DNA from: JAGVPT01 sp963717445
GTDB taxonomy: Bacteria > Bacteroidota > Ignavibacteria > UBA10030 > UBA8401
Length of the DNA stretch: 64,000 bases
Direction of reading: 5' to 3'
NCBI GenBank assembly: GCA_963717445.1
Contig: OY970334.1
Location: 3,968,001 to 4,032,000, forward strand
Positions 34,622 to 44,996 of the stretch are shown here, piece after piece. The notes beneath the pieces were generated by a model. It was not told where the DNA came from. It did not search any database and was given only the letters and a program-made list of their open reading frames with translations. The position numbers and the translations under genes are program-made. Within the stretch, counting starts at the first letter, position 1; the number at the start of each line of letters is the position of its first letter.

Positions 34622-36928
34622 ATGAAGAAAGTTCTACTTATTGTCTTGGTGACCGCCATATACATTGCCAGCGCTTTTGCGGGAGGTCAGTCGGTTAAGC
34701 ACTCGTCCCGCCGTCATATCTCAAGTTTTCAATCTACTCCATATCCGCTTGTAACCATACATGACATACAGTTTGTGTCTCCCGATTCGCTGAAGATTGC
34801 CGATTCCTTGGGATACAACACGGGAGCTCGATGGACATTGCAAACCTCACCATATAATAATGATACTGTTACGGTGGTTGTGCTTGTGACTGTACCTGCG
34901 AGAATTATAAGCTACACCAACGACGGTCTGACGCTCGCTGTTGTCGACACAGGAGTCGGCGGCACTCAACCGTGGGGCGGCGTTCTTGTCCGGTATCCTA
35001 ATACAAACGACAGCACTGATTTCGACGCTGACGGTTACTATGATGTCGAGCAAGGGGATATCATAGAAATGACAGGCGTGATCGGAGAGTTCCCCCTAAG
35101 TCAGATGAACAGTCTCACACAATTTGCGCCGGTTCCGCATATCCCGGTTCAAATTCTTTCATCGGGCAACCCGGTGCCCCCTCCCGTCCATCTTACGATC
35201 AGTGATTTCAACCTCGGCCTAAATCCCGGTGGCAAAATCATATTCTCAATCGGTGAGCAATGGGAATCGCAGTACATTTATTTGACAAACGTGACGGTGG
35301 TGGGAAACGTGAACACGGCTCGCGGCACATTCTTTTTTACTGACGGCACAAATCAACTGTCGGACTACGACTGGTCGTATCATTTTACCTTGAGTCCGAG
35401 TGATCAGGCTCAACCGACAACTCCGGCAGATACTAGCTACAAAGTTCCTCCGGCTGGAACCCAGATCGATACGATCAAGGGTTATGTCGCGACATCGTCG
35501 GGGGGAGAATCAGCGCGCGGCTATCGTATATGTCCAATGTGGCCCGGGGATATTGTGTATAATACAAAAGCTCCTCCAGGAATAGCCACAGAAAGGCGTT
35601 ACCCTGTTGTCGTTGCCAAAGACAGCACGCCTCTCATCACTGTGAAGGCATACCAAGCGACCAATCCTTTGGCGACAACATATCCTCTCGATACGGTGCA
35701 ATTACTCTATAGTGTAAACAATGCGAGTTGGCAGGCTGTTGGTATGACGGCGCCCCAAGCAGCCGTAGACTCGAACTACCAGGCACGAATTCCGACTCAA
35801 CCGGCTGGGACTGTTGTACGTTATTTCGCCAGAGTTATCGATAAAAACGCCGATACCTCGATTCTGGGGAATGGTGAAACTCTGACTCAGCACGACACAT
35901 CAAGCGGGTTTTTCTTTTACAAGGTTCTCGATCGATCCACTCAATCCTTGTTATCCATTCATGACATTCAGTACACACCGTATGTAAACGGTCGCAGCCC
36001 GTACGTTGGGGCAATAGATTCCACCGGAGGTATTGTCACGGCAGATACTGCAAGCTTGCTTTTGTCTCCGCTAAGCACAGGGGGAACAAACGCATGGTAT
36101 ATTCAGAGCACGAATCAGCCATTTAGCGGGCTGTGGGTAACCGGGCCGGATTCGTTACTAACGCCTCTTAAAAACGGTGACAGCGTTATTGTTGCGGGAG
36201 AGGTGACAGAAAGCGCTGACGTGACACAACTAGAGTTAGTGACCTCGGTTCGCATTATCTCTCACAATAATCCTTTGCCCGTCCCTGTAAAATTGCAAAC
36301 TTCTTTATTCGGTCCTGCAGTGAGCAATGGAAATTTGGGTGCTGAACCGTATGAAGGAATGTTGGTCGAGTTCGATTCGTGCACGGTAGATCAGACCTAT
36401 CCAATTTTTGTCGATCCCACACTTTTTGAAGCCTCCAATAGCTCTGCTCCGATTCTTGTAAGGAGAGATGGCCGGAATACATATTCAAACGTTCCGGCTG
36501 ATTCATCCGTTGGAGACATCATTCTGAGCACGGGTAACAAGATCGCAAAACTCACCGGCATTATCTATTATGACAACAACAATTACATGGTTGTGCCGAG
36601 GACGAACGCCGATTATAGCGGAGTTGTGGTGACTTCAGTGGCAGAGCATTTGTCGATATTACCCGATCATTTTGAGATGGATCAAAATTATCCGAATCCA
36701 TTCAACCCCTCAACGACAATTCGCTATTCGGTCCCGACTGCTGGTAAGGTGTTAATGAAAATATACAACGTACTCGGTCAGGAAGTTGCGACGCTCGTCA
36801 ACACCCAGCAATCGGCCGGCACATACAACGTCACATTTAATGCCTCGAGACTTGCCAGCGGAATGTATTTTTATAGAATCTCTTCCGGCAGTTTTGTGCA
36901 GGTTAAAAAAATGCTGCTGGTAAAATAA
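34622..36928 (+). CDS. T9SS cargo protein with two OB-like modules and type A sorting domain
   Basis: 768 residues. There is a signal peptide (MKKVLLIVLVTAIYIASAFA). Two related modules start with TIHDIQ near residue 45 and SIHDIQ near residue 444; each is about 150 residues and includes a strand pattern ending in GDxIxxxGxVxE, like OB-fold modules of surface nucleases. The C-terminal sorting domain runs from about 680 (YPNPFNPSTTIRYSVP, KIYNVLGQEVATLV, SGMYFYRI) and is the textbook T9SS type A signal. It should be exported through the T9SS and anchored. Nuclease residues are not evident. AGGAG precedes the ATG. Confidence 0.85.
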   Translation: MKKVLLIVLVTAIYIASAFAGGQSVKHSSRRHISSFQSTPYPLVTIHDIQFVSPDSLKIADSLGYNTGARWTLQTSPYNNDTVTVVVLVTVPARIISYTNDGLTLAVVDTGVGGTQPWGGVLVRYPNTNDSTDFDADGYYDVEQGDIIEMTGVIGEFPLSQMNSLTQFAPVPHIPVQILSSGNPVPPPVHLTISDFNLGLNPGGKIIFSIGEQWESQYIYLTNVTVVGNVNTARGTFFFTDGTNQLSDYDWSYHFTLSPSDQAQPTTPADTSYKVPPAGTQIDTIKGYVATSSGGESARGYRICPMWPGDIVYNTKAPPGIATERRYPVVVAKDSTPLITVKAYQATNPLATTYPLDTVQLLYSVNNASWQAVGMTAPQAAVDSNYQARIPTQPAGTVVRYFARVIDKNADTSILGNGETLTQHDTSSGFFFYKVLDRSTQSLLSIHDIQYTPYVNGRSPYVGAIDSTGGIVTADTASLLLSPLSTGGTNAWYIQSTNQPFSGLWVTGPDSLLTPLKNGDSVIVAGEVTESADVTQLELVTSVRIISHNNPLPVPVKLQTSLFGPAVSNGNLGAEPYEGMLVEFDSCTVDQTYPIFVDPTLFEASNSSAPILVRRDGRNTYSNVPADSSVGDIILSTGNKIAKLTGIIYYDNNNYMVVPRTNADYSGVVVTSVAEHLSILPDHFEMDQNYPNPFNPSTTIRYSVPTAGKVLMKIYNVLGQEVATLVNTQQSAGTYNVTFNASRLASGMYFYRISSGSFVQVKKMLLVK

Positions 36929-37050
36929 GAACCGACCCCATCCTTTCCCTCCCCTGTAAGGGGAGAGTAGGGAGGGGTGGCATTCCGTTAATTCACGATC
37001 TTCACTGGGCGATATCATTGTAACAGGCCAGGTGGACGAAGAAAAAAGAA

Positions 37051-38848
37051 ATGAAACTCTATTTTTTCCACGCCATACTCTTCACGGCATTTGTCCTTTT
37101 GTTTGGAAGCTGCACCAAAGAATTCACTAACGAACCAAAGCCAAACGTTCCCCCTTCGACACGGCTATGGCTAACTCCGGATACCGTTCTTCTCGAGACC
37201 ATATCACGTCAGCATGTTTACTGGTATGGTGAGGACCCGGACGGCATGGTTGAGGGTTATCTTCTTGCTGTAGGGAATTTTAAACCACCTCCAAAGAGTA
37301 TCCCTTCTCCCGACACGATGACGTATACGTGGGTTACGATCACCGATACTTTGATTGCGCTTCCGTTGCGTGCCATACGCGACACCTTCACGGTGGTCGT
37401 TCGGGCGGTTGATAACACATTCAAGCAGCCGGCGATATTGCCGGAGGGGGCGATCATCCGGATGATGCCGACACCGTACCTGGGATAAGGACACGAACGG
37501 CGTATATGATGCAGGAGATGTTGCGCTGAGTAGTATTCAGCGCGCTGCGGACCCCAAGGGAGCCATCCTTCCTTTCCCCATTCGCAACACACCGCCAACG
37601 GTGCAATTTGCAGCTAATCCCGTGGACTCGTCGACAATACAACAGCCCGAAACTACATACACGGTTGCTACTTTTTCCTGGGTCGGGCATGATGCTGATG
37701 GCGACAACACGATAGTCTCGTATCGCATTGCTTTGAATGACACGACTTCTCCGTCAAGCTGGATGACACTTAACAACAATGCGAAACTTGTAACAATAGC
37801 GGTTCCTCGATCAGTCAGCGATCCTGCTCCCGACAACGGGACGGTCAGTGCCTCCGTTTACACCGGAATATTTCCGGGGCTGCAATACCAGGGGACAATT
37901 TCCGGTCTGAAGCTGAATGCTCAAAATGTTTTGTACGTGCAGGATAAGGATGTTGCGGGGGAGTATAGCAAGGCCGCCCGCATGCCTTCTTCGTCGACTG
38001 GATATTGGTTTGTGAAAAAACCGAAAGGGAGAATGCTGGTTGTTAAGGATTACAATCAACCCGATTCAACCACTGCCCTGCAAGTGTATCATACAGTTTT
38101 TTCCGACCCGAGCATTGCCGGAGGCGCATTTGGGAATTTCGATGTCTTCAACGTCGGTTACGGTTTGTCATCATCCGATAAATTGAATCAGACACCGGAT
38201 TCGACGTATGGAAGTTTTGTCCCGGCGAATATCAATCCTGCCTTTATTCTCACTCTCCAGTTATACAGCCTTGTGTACTGGTTCAGCGACCTGTATCCGA
38301 GCTACACACCGGCACAGATCGGATTATTTAATTTTACGCAACGCGGCGGGAAAGTAATTTTTTCGACAACGTTTCCTGAAAACATTTCTTTCCCGGATAT
38401 CAGCGCGCTGAACGACTTTGCACCTATCGACAGCGTAACGACGGACCCCAATTCAACTTCAACTGTCCCCACGAACGCAGATAATCGCGTGCCGTTTGGC
38501 ACGATGCTTCAACCGTTTGATTCGACGAGCGGTTACCCGGCTCTAACGTTCGGACCGCGTCCAGCCGGCGGTGGGCAATTTGTCACCCCGTCTCCGAGTT
38601 GGCGCCGCATCTATAAGCGAATCGATGCTCAATATATCTATCAGATGGATTCTGTGTATACGGATAGTTCTTCGACTCCGCCGCAGTTGAAGAAAGAGCG
38701 GTTCTTGGGCTCTCCTCCAATCGCTGTGATCGACAATGCGAAAACGTTTGTTCTTGTCGCGGTACCTGTTCATTTGTTAAACGGAAATACCGCTGCTCTC
38801 ACGGCGTTTTTCCGCAAAGTGATTGTTGACCAATTTGGACTCCAATGA
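37051..38848 (+). pseudogene. Surface lipoprotein of about 598 residues, split by a +1 frameshift
   Basis: The 5' frame (37051-37488) has a lipoprotein signal ending in LLFGSC. It stops at TAA 37486 just after MMPTPYLG. The other frame takes over with WDKDTNGVYDAGDVALSSIQ from 37481 and continues to 38848. Deleting one base at 37479-37481 gives PTPYWDKDTNGVY, a natural join, and the downstream frame has an earlier stop at 37463, so the shift must be in this 20-base interval. The protein has immunoglobulin-like strands. It is the first of four envelope genes ending with ATGA overlap into the TonB gene. It is either a real mutation or a sequence error. Confidence 0.7.
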
Positions 38849-38896
38849 TGTCAGCCTTCGCGAAACATACTCAATATCCGATCGGAAATTTTCTGT

Positions 38897-38985
38897 CTCC
38901 GTGGAACTCTGTGCATCTCTGCGTGTCTCTGTGTAATGAAAACAGAATTCCACAGAGACACACGGGGATGGCGCAGAGGGGCACG
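38897..38985. repeat. Palindromic dispersed-type repeat at the 5' end of the TonB receptor frame
   Basis: GTGTCTCTGTG at 38923-38933 pairs with CACAGAGACAC at 38951-38961, and flanking CTCTGTGC-like and GCAGAGGGGCAC-like arms extend it. It is of the CACAGAGACACA kind often scattered between genes. It lies inside the open frame that runs into the TonB gene but upstream of its signal peptide. Confidence 0.65.
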
Positions 38986-39054
38986 AAGAAGAATTCTGTA
39001 ACCAGACTTTTCGGCGGCATGCCGAGTATCGCGCATAAAATGCTTCCTGCGGAA

Positions 39055-41889
39055 ATGTCGCTCCATCGAATGCGCAATTGCATTCCTCTCTCTTTTCTCC
39101 TCATTCTTATATTTTCTCTCCCTCTCCTTGCCCAATCGACTGGTTCAATTGCGGGAAAGATTGTCGACTCAAAAACAGGCGAGGGATTGCCGAGCGTGAA
39201 CGTGCTTGTGAAAGGAACGTATTATGGAGCCTCGAGCGATGTTGACGGGAAATTTACGATTGCAAAAGTCAATCCGGGCGTGTACGATGTTTCCATCACC
39301 CTACTCGGTTATAAAGCCGTCGAGTATACGGGTATAAAGGTAGAAACAGGGAAGACTGTTTCTCTCGACGTCAAACTGGAGGAGACCGAACTGACGCTCG
39401 GTAAGGAAGTCGTTATCATCGGTGAGAAGCCGTTGTTCGACATCGAACAAACGTCGAGCTCTCGTACCGTAAGCAGCAATGATATTAAGGTGACAGCATT
39501 GCAGACGGTGCAGGACATCGTAGGACTTCAAACCGGTGTTGTACAGAGCGACAACCAGATCCATATACGCGGAAGCCGGGGATATGAAAATGCTTACCTT
39601 GTCGATGGAGTTCCGGTCCAGGATATTCTCGGCGGAACGGGATTTGGACTTCAAATCAGTCCGGATGCAATTCAGGACATGGAGGTAATTACCGGCGGAT
39701 ACAACGCCGAATATGGTCAGGCCACTTCGGGAGTTATCAGCATCACAACAAAGGACGGATCGACAACGTACCACGGAGGCGTTTCATACAAAACCGATCG
39801 AATCTGGGGGAATTCGCTCGCGAACTTCAACACCGATATTATGAGTGCTACTCTAGACGGTCCCGTTCCGTTTGCAGCGGCAGTGCTTCCAGGGCAAATG
39901 ACCTTCTTCAGCACTTTCAATGGAAATGTCTCCGACGGCTACACGCGATGGGTGCAAGTGATAGGGAGCAATGGGACCCCTGTTGGATACGAATCGGTAG
40001 CACCGCGTCAACTTATCTCGTCGATTTTCTACGGCTCGAGGTTCGCACCGCGGGATGCCAACGATTATTCGTGGACAGGGAAATTGACATGGAAACCTCA
40101 GGCAACCGAGAAACTCACCTATTCCTATAATGAGTCCGTTACAATTGACCAGAACTCCTCGACGATTCAAACGGCGCTGGAGTATCAAGAGCCGTCTCCG
40201 GGTTACCAATACGACTTTAAAAATATCTTAGATAGTGCAAATACGTTCACTCAAATCAATATCCAGCAGACGGTGTCATGGACCCACACCCTTAATCAAA
40301 AAGCCTTTTACGAGATCCGTCTGAGCCGATACACTGCTCACGTTCGCGGTGACGCCAACGGAAAAGATTATACACAATACAACGAACCAAAAGATATCGT
40401 GACGTATCCAATTCAGTATTACAATCTGGGAAAAGACACTGTGGGCGTTATTCCCGGCGACGGATTTTATGACACCGGCGGACCGTTTGAATGGCGCGAC
40501 CATTATATCAGCGATTACAGTGTGAAGATGGATTTCACAAATAATTTCACGGAAAAGAACAAATTCAAAACGGGAATTGAATCTCATTTCCAAAACCTCC
40601 AAATGATCGACATCACCGACCCGTGGATCAAACCGCTGGGCTTGAACAACGACATTTACAATGTCAGCCCGGCGTCGGGCGATCTGTACGCGCAGGACAA
40701 CATCATTATCCACGGTATGATCTTGAATTTCGGGTTACGGTTTGACTATTGGTTTCCAGGAAAATATGTCGACAACGCGGTCAACAATCCCAACGTTCCT
40801 CTAGCATCGGACGCTATCCGTCAACAATATATTGCAAGCACATTCTCATTTTTCGGGAGGCGGTGGAAAGGGCGTATCAGTCCGAGGCTGGGGATTTCTC
40901 ATCCGGTGTCGGATAACCAGACGCTCTTTTTCTCGTACGGCCATTTTTCAAAATTGCCCCAGCCGACGTACGTCTATTCGGATCTTACGTCGAGCAGTGC
41001 TCAATCGACCGAACAGACGATCGGGAACCCTAACCTGAATCCGGAGACAACGGTTGCATACGAACTCGGACTCCGTAATCAGATTACCGAGGATGATGTG
41101 TTGACGGTGACCGCTTACTACAAGGATATTTTTGATTACATTACTGCGCGAACTGTCCAGGCAACGAGCGTTCGCTTTTCAAGCGGCACGTACACGACCT
41201 ACATCAATTCGGATTACGCGCGGACGCGAGGAGTTGAAATTGAGTATGATAAACGGATCTCGAATAACTTCAATTCTACGTTATCCGGTTCGTATTCCAT
41301 TGCAACCGGAAAAAGCTCCGTCGCGAATGAAGCATTGTATGATCTCGTCACAAGCGGTGTTGAACCGACGATCAAAGAAAGCTATATGCCGTGGGATCGC
41401 CCGTTTCAAGCTTCGCTCAATCTCAACTATAAGGTTCCGAAAAACGAGCCTCTCTTCGGATTCGCTCCCGGAGTGCTCGATGATTATTCCATGTTTGTCC
41501 GGTTCTTTTACGAGTCGGGTATGCGCTACACGCCCCTCCTTCCAGCCGGTTATGATGATACAGGCCGGGAGCTTTACGTTACCGATTACAATAATATTGA
41601 CGGTGCCGTCGGGCAAAATTGGTTCTACGTTAATCTCAATTTCGACAAGAATATCGAGTATGCAGGGTTGAATATGACGCTGAGTTTTGAAGTAGAAAAT
41701 CTTTTCAATAATAAAAATTCTCAAATCATCAATGCAGTGACCGGCCGTGCTTATGAATATGGGGATAACACAACGGGAAACGATCCCCGGTATCCCGAGT
41801 TGCAGGGGCCGATCTCGCCGTATCCATACGATCCGTCAAGGTATCTCGCTCCGCGGACTGCCAAAGTCGGGTTCGGGATACAGTTTTAG
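39055..41889 (+). CDS. TonB-dependent outer-membrane receptor with carboxypeptidase-regulatory-like domain
   Basis: About 944 residues from the ATG at 39055. A signal peptide (NCIPLSFLLILIFSLPLLAQ) leads to a CarboxypepD_reg-like beta sandwich (GSIAGKIVDSKTGEGLPSVN). The plug follows (IHIRGSRGYENAYLVDGVPV, GGYNAEYGQATSGVISITT), then a 22-strand-type barrel ending in KVGFGIQF. The frame is open back to 38845, where ATG overlaps the previous stop, but those 70 extra residues translate a palindromic repeat and put the signal peptide inside. Start choice is therefore uncertain. It imports or exports a large ligand and probably works with the lipoproteins and the PorV-like barrel encoded beside it. 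Confidence 0.88.
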   Translation: MSLHRMRNCIPLSFLLILIFSLPLLAQSTGSIAGKIVDSKTGEGLPSVNVLVKGTYYGASSDVDGKFTIAKVNPGVYDVSITLLGYKAVEYTGIKVETGKTVSLDVKLEETELTLGKEVVIIGEKPLFDIEQTSSSRTVSSNDIKVTALQTVQDIVGLQTGVVQSDNQIHIRGSRGYENAYLVDGVPVQDILGGTGFGLQISPDAIQDMEVITGGYNAEYGQATSGVISITTKDGSTTYHGGVSYKTDRIWGNSLANFNTDIMSATLDGPVPFAAAVLPGQMTFFSTFNGNVSDGYTRWVQVIGSNGTPVGYESVAPRQLISSIFYGSRFAPRDANDYSWTGKLTWKPQATEKLTYSYNESVTIDQNSSTIQTALEYQEPSPGYQYDFKNILDSANTFTQINIQQTVSWTHTLNQKAFYEIRLSRYTAHVRGDANGKDYTQYNEPKDIVTYPIQYYNLGKDTVGVIPGDGFYDTGGPFEWRDHYISDYSVKMDFTNNFTEKNKFKTGIESHFQNLQMIDITDPWIKPLGLNNDIYNVSPASGDLYAQDNIIIHGMILNFGLRFDYWFPGKYVDNAVNNPNVPLASDAIRQQYIASTFSFFGRRWKGRISPRLGISHPVSDNQTLFFSYGHFSKLPQPTYVYSDLTSSSAQSTEQTIGNPNLNPETTVAYELGLRNQITEDDVLTVTAYYKDIFDYITARTVQATSVRFSSGTYTTYINSDYARTRGVEIEYDKRISNNFNSTLSGSYSIATGKSSVANEALYDLVTSGVEPTIKESYMPWDRPFQASLNLNYKVPKNEPLFGFAPGVLDDYSMFVRFFYESGMRYTPLLPAGYDDTGRELYVTDYNNIDGAVGQNWFYVNLNFDKNIEYAGLNMTLSFEVENLFNNKNSQIINAVTGRAYEYGDNTTGNDPRYPELQGPISPYPYDPSRYLAPRTAKVGFGIQF

Positions 41890-41904
41890 GAAGAGGGAAC
41901 AACG

Positions 41905-42993
41905 ATACATTTTCAGCGTCGAAAATATTTTTCTAAAATACCGGCACTCGCTGCGTTCCTGATCTTGCTTTCGGGTTCTGCCGTTGCCCAGCTTGTACCG
42001 AATTTGGGCGGGCAACGCGTCGGGATCTCTGCATATCAATTTTTGAAGATCGGGGCCGACTCTCGCGGATCATCCATGGGAGAAGCATACGTTGCTGTGG
42101 TCAACGACGTTTCGGCGTTATTCTGGAACCCCGGCGCATTGGTAAACTCTGAATCGAACCCCTCGATAGTTCGGGATACTTCTATGACCGCCGATCAGGT
42201 GTCCTACCATGGTCAAACAATGTTTTCCCACACAGAGTGGCTTGTCGGTGTGGAGCATGAATTCTTCGGAGCGAGCTATTTTCTCACAAACAGCGATGCC
42301 GTCGGCATTGCGGTCACGTCGCTCCATACCGATCCCATGAGTGTGACGACGGAATATCAACCGACAGGGACGGGCAATTATTTCACGTACGGCGATGTCG
42401 CAGTTGCGGGGACATATTCACGAAAAATGACCGATCAGTTTAGTTTCGGCGCAACGGTTCGATACGTTCGGGAAACAATCGACGTACTTCACATGGACGG
42501 CGTCCTGATCGATCTGGGCACGTTCTATTACTTGGGCATCGGCACTTCAAGATTTGCGGTCGTGGTGTCCAATTTCGGAGGGAACGTTCAGCCGTCAGGA
42601 AGTGTCACGAGGGTAGACGGAACGACGGTAAGCAATTTTCAATCGTTTTCCCCGCCGACAATGTTTCGGCTTGGATACGCCGTTGAGCCGTGGCTTGACG
42701 ATCAAAACCGGCTGACAGTCTCGTTGCAACTCAACCACCCAAACGACAACGCTGAGAACATCTCTTTGGGAGCCGAGTACGCTTATGAAAGAATGTTCTT
42801 CGTCCGATTCGGTGCGAAGAGAACGATTGGTGAATCGCTTTTGGGTACCCCATCGTCATCGGCCGAGAATTACTCCGCTGGTGCGGGAGTGCTCATCCCT
42901 CTCGGAGTTACGACTGCTTCCCTTGATTATGCGTTCGCCAACTACGATGACCTGGGGATGGTTAACAGAATAACTGTTGCTATTACTTATTGA
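41905..42993 (+). CDS. PorV/PorQ-like (UPF0164) outer-membrane barrel with non-canonical start
   Basis: The mature part begins LVPNLGGQRVGISAYQFLKI and contains GADSRGSSMGEAYVAVVNDV and FWNPGAL, the N-terminal signature of PorV/UPF0164 FadL-like barrels, and ends in paired strands (TASLDYAFANYDDLG). The first canonical start in frame, TTG 41965, would cut the signal peptide in half. The frame is open upstream and encodes a full signal (HFQRRKYFSKIPALAAFLIL) beginning at ATA 41905, with AGAGGG about 7 bases before it. So either ATA is used or an original ATG was mutated or miscalled. PorV proteins shuttle T9SS cargo at the outer membrane. Confidence 0.75.
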   Translation: MHFQRRKYFSKIPALAAFLILLSGSAVAQLVPNLGGQRVGISAYQFLKIGADSRGSSMGEAYVAVVNDVSALFWNPGALVNSESNPSIVRDTSMTADQVSYHGQTMFSHTEWLVGVEHEFFGASYFLTNSDAVGIAVTSLHTDPMSVTTEYQPTGTGNYFTYGDVAVAGTYSRKMTDQFSFGATVRYVRETIDVLHMDGVLIDLGTFYYLGIGTSRFAVVVSNFGGNVQPSGSVTRVDGTTVSNFQSFSPPTMFRLGYAVEPWLDDQNRLTVSLQLNHPNDNAENISLGAEYAYERMFFVRFGAKRTIGESLLGTPSSSAENYSAGAGVLIPLGVTTASLDYAFANYDDLGMVNRITVAITY

Positions 42994-42997
42994 CATC

Positions 42998-44086
42998 ATG
43001 ATGAAGTTCAAAGTTTCCGGTTTCATTCTTTGTCTGTTTATTGCAATGGGCGGTTGTCAATCGCCATACGACATCAACGATTTGCCGTCTGCGACTAATT
43101 TTCATTTTTCCGGTGACACAACCTACATTCAAACAGGGTCGTGGGGAGGCTTCAACAAGCCTAATGGAATTCTCTATGGTAGAGACGAATTGTTTTACGT
43201 GATGGATACCTATAACAATCGTATTGTTATGCTAAACCAGGCTGGGCTTGAATTGAGCGAACTGCATATTCTGCAACCTCTCGCGGCTGCTCAAGATACG
43301 CGGCTCGATTTGATCGTGGGTGCGTCGGCTATCGATCCCGTAATACAAGATACGATCGCAATCATTGTTCGCGTCAAACTTGCACCGGCTTTGGGAGTTC
43401 TTTCTCAGGCAGAAATTGACACTATTTGGAGGGAAAGCGCCAGACCTCAGAGAAAATTTGTCGGCGTGGGCATCATCCCGAACGACGAATATCTTGTAGC
43501 TCGCGACGGTCCTGATAACAGCAGCCCGGTTGACCCGGACGCGCGCGTTCTCCGGTTTCGGTACGTTCATGAAAATCAAACCGTGCGGCGCGACTCTTTT
43601 CTCACAGTGCTGGGCGATTTGCAGACGGGTATAGGAAGCTCGATCACTTCGATTAATCATCCGACCGGTCTTGCAACATTTCCCGGGAAAGCAGATTTTG
43701 TGATCATTCAAAAATCCGACGGAGTGCAGTACACGGCTTTATGGATGGTTTATTCCCAGACCGTCGATTTCGAAGGATGGCTTCCAAAGTTTGACCCTGC
43801 CAACGGTCAAGGGAGTATTGATTTTATACTCCCGAATCGATTTTTGGAACCGGAAGGCGTTGCTATCGATCCATCCCGAAGCGATGTTTTTATTACCGAC
43901 TCGCAACAGGACAGCGTCGTGCGGTTTAACTCTCGAGGTTTTTTTCAGACTTCGTCGTTTGGCGGCCGCTCTCCGCAAATTGTTCTGGGGCACCCGCACG
44001 GGATTGCCGTTGCTCAAAGCATCCTTTATGTCTGCGACACCGACCACAATCGTATTGTTATCTACAGCCTATCGACGAGCTTCTGA
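42998..44086 (+). CDS. NHL-type beta-propeller lipoprotein
   Basis: 362 residues. The lipoprotein signal (FILCLFIAMGGC) ends in a cysteine. Propeller blades are visible as repeated FNKPNGILYGRDELFYVMDT, EPEGVAIDPSRSDVFITDSQ and HPHGIAVAQSILYVCDTDHN, each followed by NRIV or similar, the NHL/6-bladed pattern. It starts 4 bases after the PorV-like stop and is the last gene of the envelope operon. It probably binds a partner or substrate at the cell surface together with the TonB receptor. No catalytic residues are seen. Confidence 0.75.
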   Translation: MMKFKVSGFILCLFIAMGGCQSPYDINDLPSATNFHFSGDTTYIQTGSWGGFNKPNGILYGRDELFYVMDTYNNRIVMLNQAGLELSELHILQPLAAAQDTRLDLIVGASAIDPVIQDTIAIIVRVKLAPALGVLSQAEIDTIWRESARPQRKFVGVGIIPNDEYLVARDGPDNSSPVDPDARVLRFRYVHENQTVRRDSFLTVLGDLQTGIGSSITSINHPTGLATFPGKADFVIIQKSDGVQYTALWMVYSQTVDFEGWLPKFDPANGQGSIDFILPNRFLEPEGVAIDPSRSDVFITDSQQDSVVRFNSRGFFQTSSFGGRSPQIVLGHPHGIAVAQSILYVCDTDHNRIVIYSLSTSF

Positions 44087-44093
44087 GCTCGTC

Positions 44094-44702
44094 TTACCTC
44101 TGTGTATTGTTGTTGATCTGATACCGTTCCATTTCAAAAAGATTCTCAATCGTCGTATAATAATTTCCCCCCATCCTAGCAATCGGTTTCAAACCATGTT
44201 GGTTAATGGCTCCCGCGGAATACAATTCGTCCTTTATGTGAAATTGCACCACTTCTCCGATAATAATGTCCGCAGGCTCATTCCCCATTTCAATATGCCG
44301 GTATAACATACACTCGAGATTCACCGGCGATTCTGCAATTCGCGGCGTACCGATGCTTTTGCTTGGAATAAGGGTGAGATTCGAATGCTCAATCTCAGGT
44401 GGAAAATCTGCCGATGAAATTTTTAGCGCTTGGAGAAATTTTTCGGTGACGATATTTACCACAAATTCCTTTGTGCGCAAAATATTCTCCGCTGTATGTT
44501 TCATTGCCCCCTTTTTTCGTTCTGCCGAAATCATCACGAGGGGAGGCGAAGAGGTGATGGCATTAAAAAAGCTATAGGGAGCGGCATTCACGCTCTTGTG
44601 CTCGCTCAACGATGTAATGAACGCAATGGGGCGGGGCACGACAGCGCTGACGAGGAGGTTGTACGCTTCCCGTGGTGAGAGGTTTTTCGGGTCAAAAACC
44701 AT
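44094..44702 (-). CDS. Flavin reductase (DIM6/NTAB family) flavoprotein
   Basis: 202 residues. The start SAVVPRPIAFITSLSEHKSV and NAAPYSFFNAITSSPPLVMI form the FMN-binding split-barrel signature of flavin reductase-like proteins, with the conserved EFVVN following. It probably reduces or binds FMN for an unknown oxidoreductase. It converges with the propeller lipoprotein gene (7 bases between stops) and is divergent from the acyl-CoA synthetase. It stands alone. Confidence 0.85.
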   Translation of the reverse strand: MVFDPKNLSPREAYNLLVSAVVPRPIAFITSLSEHKSVNAAPYSFFNAITSSPPLVMISAERKKGAMKHTAENILRTKEFVVNIVTEKFLQALKISSADFPPEIEHSNLTLIPSKSIGTPRIAESPVNLECMLYRHIEMGNEPADIIIGEVVQFHIKDELYSAGAINQHGLKPIARMGGNYYTTIENLFEMERYQINNNTQR

Positions 44703-44996
44703 GAGATTTTTCCTTCAGAAATGAATCAAATCGGCCGGTGCTTTGTGCGACCGGACGGTGATCGAATATTCGGTCGAACCGAGTGACGCAGGCATTCCAC
44801 GCGAGCCCATCGTATCGCTCTCCACAAGGTAAAAAAAAAGTTGAGAGATTAAAAGAGGAAGTTTTTGTATATTTCGCAAGGCTTATGGACATGAACCGTA
44901 TCATCGTTGACCCCGCTTCAACCTTTATGATATCCTTTTACCGTCCTATCGCAATGTCTAACTCACGACCATCGATATTTCCCAGAATAGTGCATT

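Noticed and set aside
37440..37490. Programmed frameshift in the lipoprotein gene
   Set aside because: No slippery heptamer, downstream structure or stop context was evident; mutation or error is simpler.
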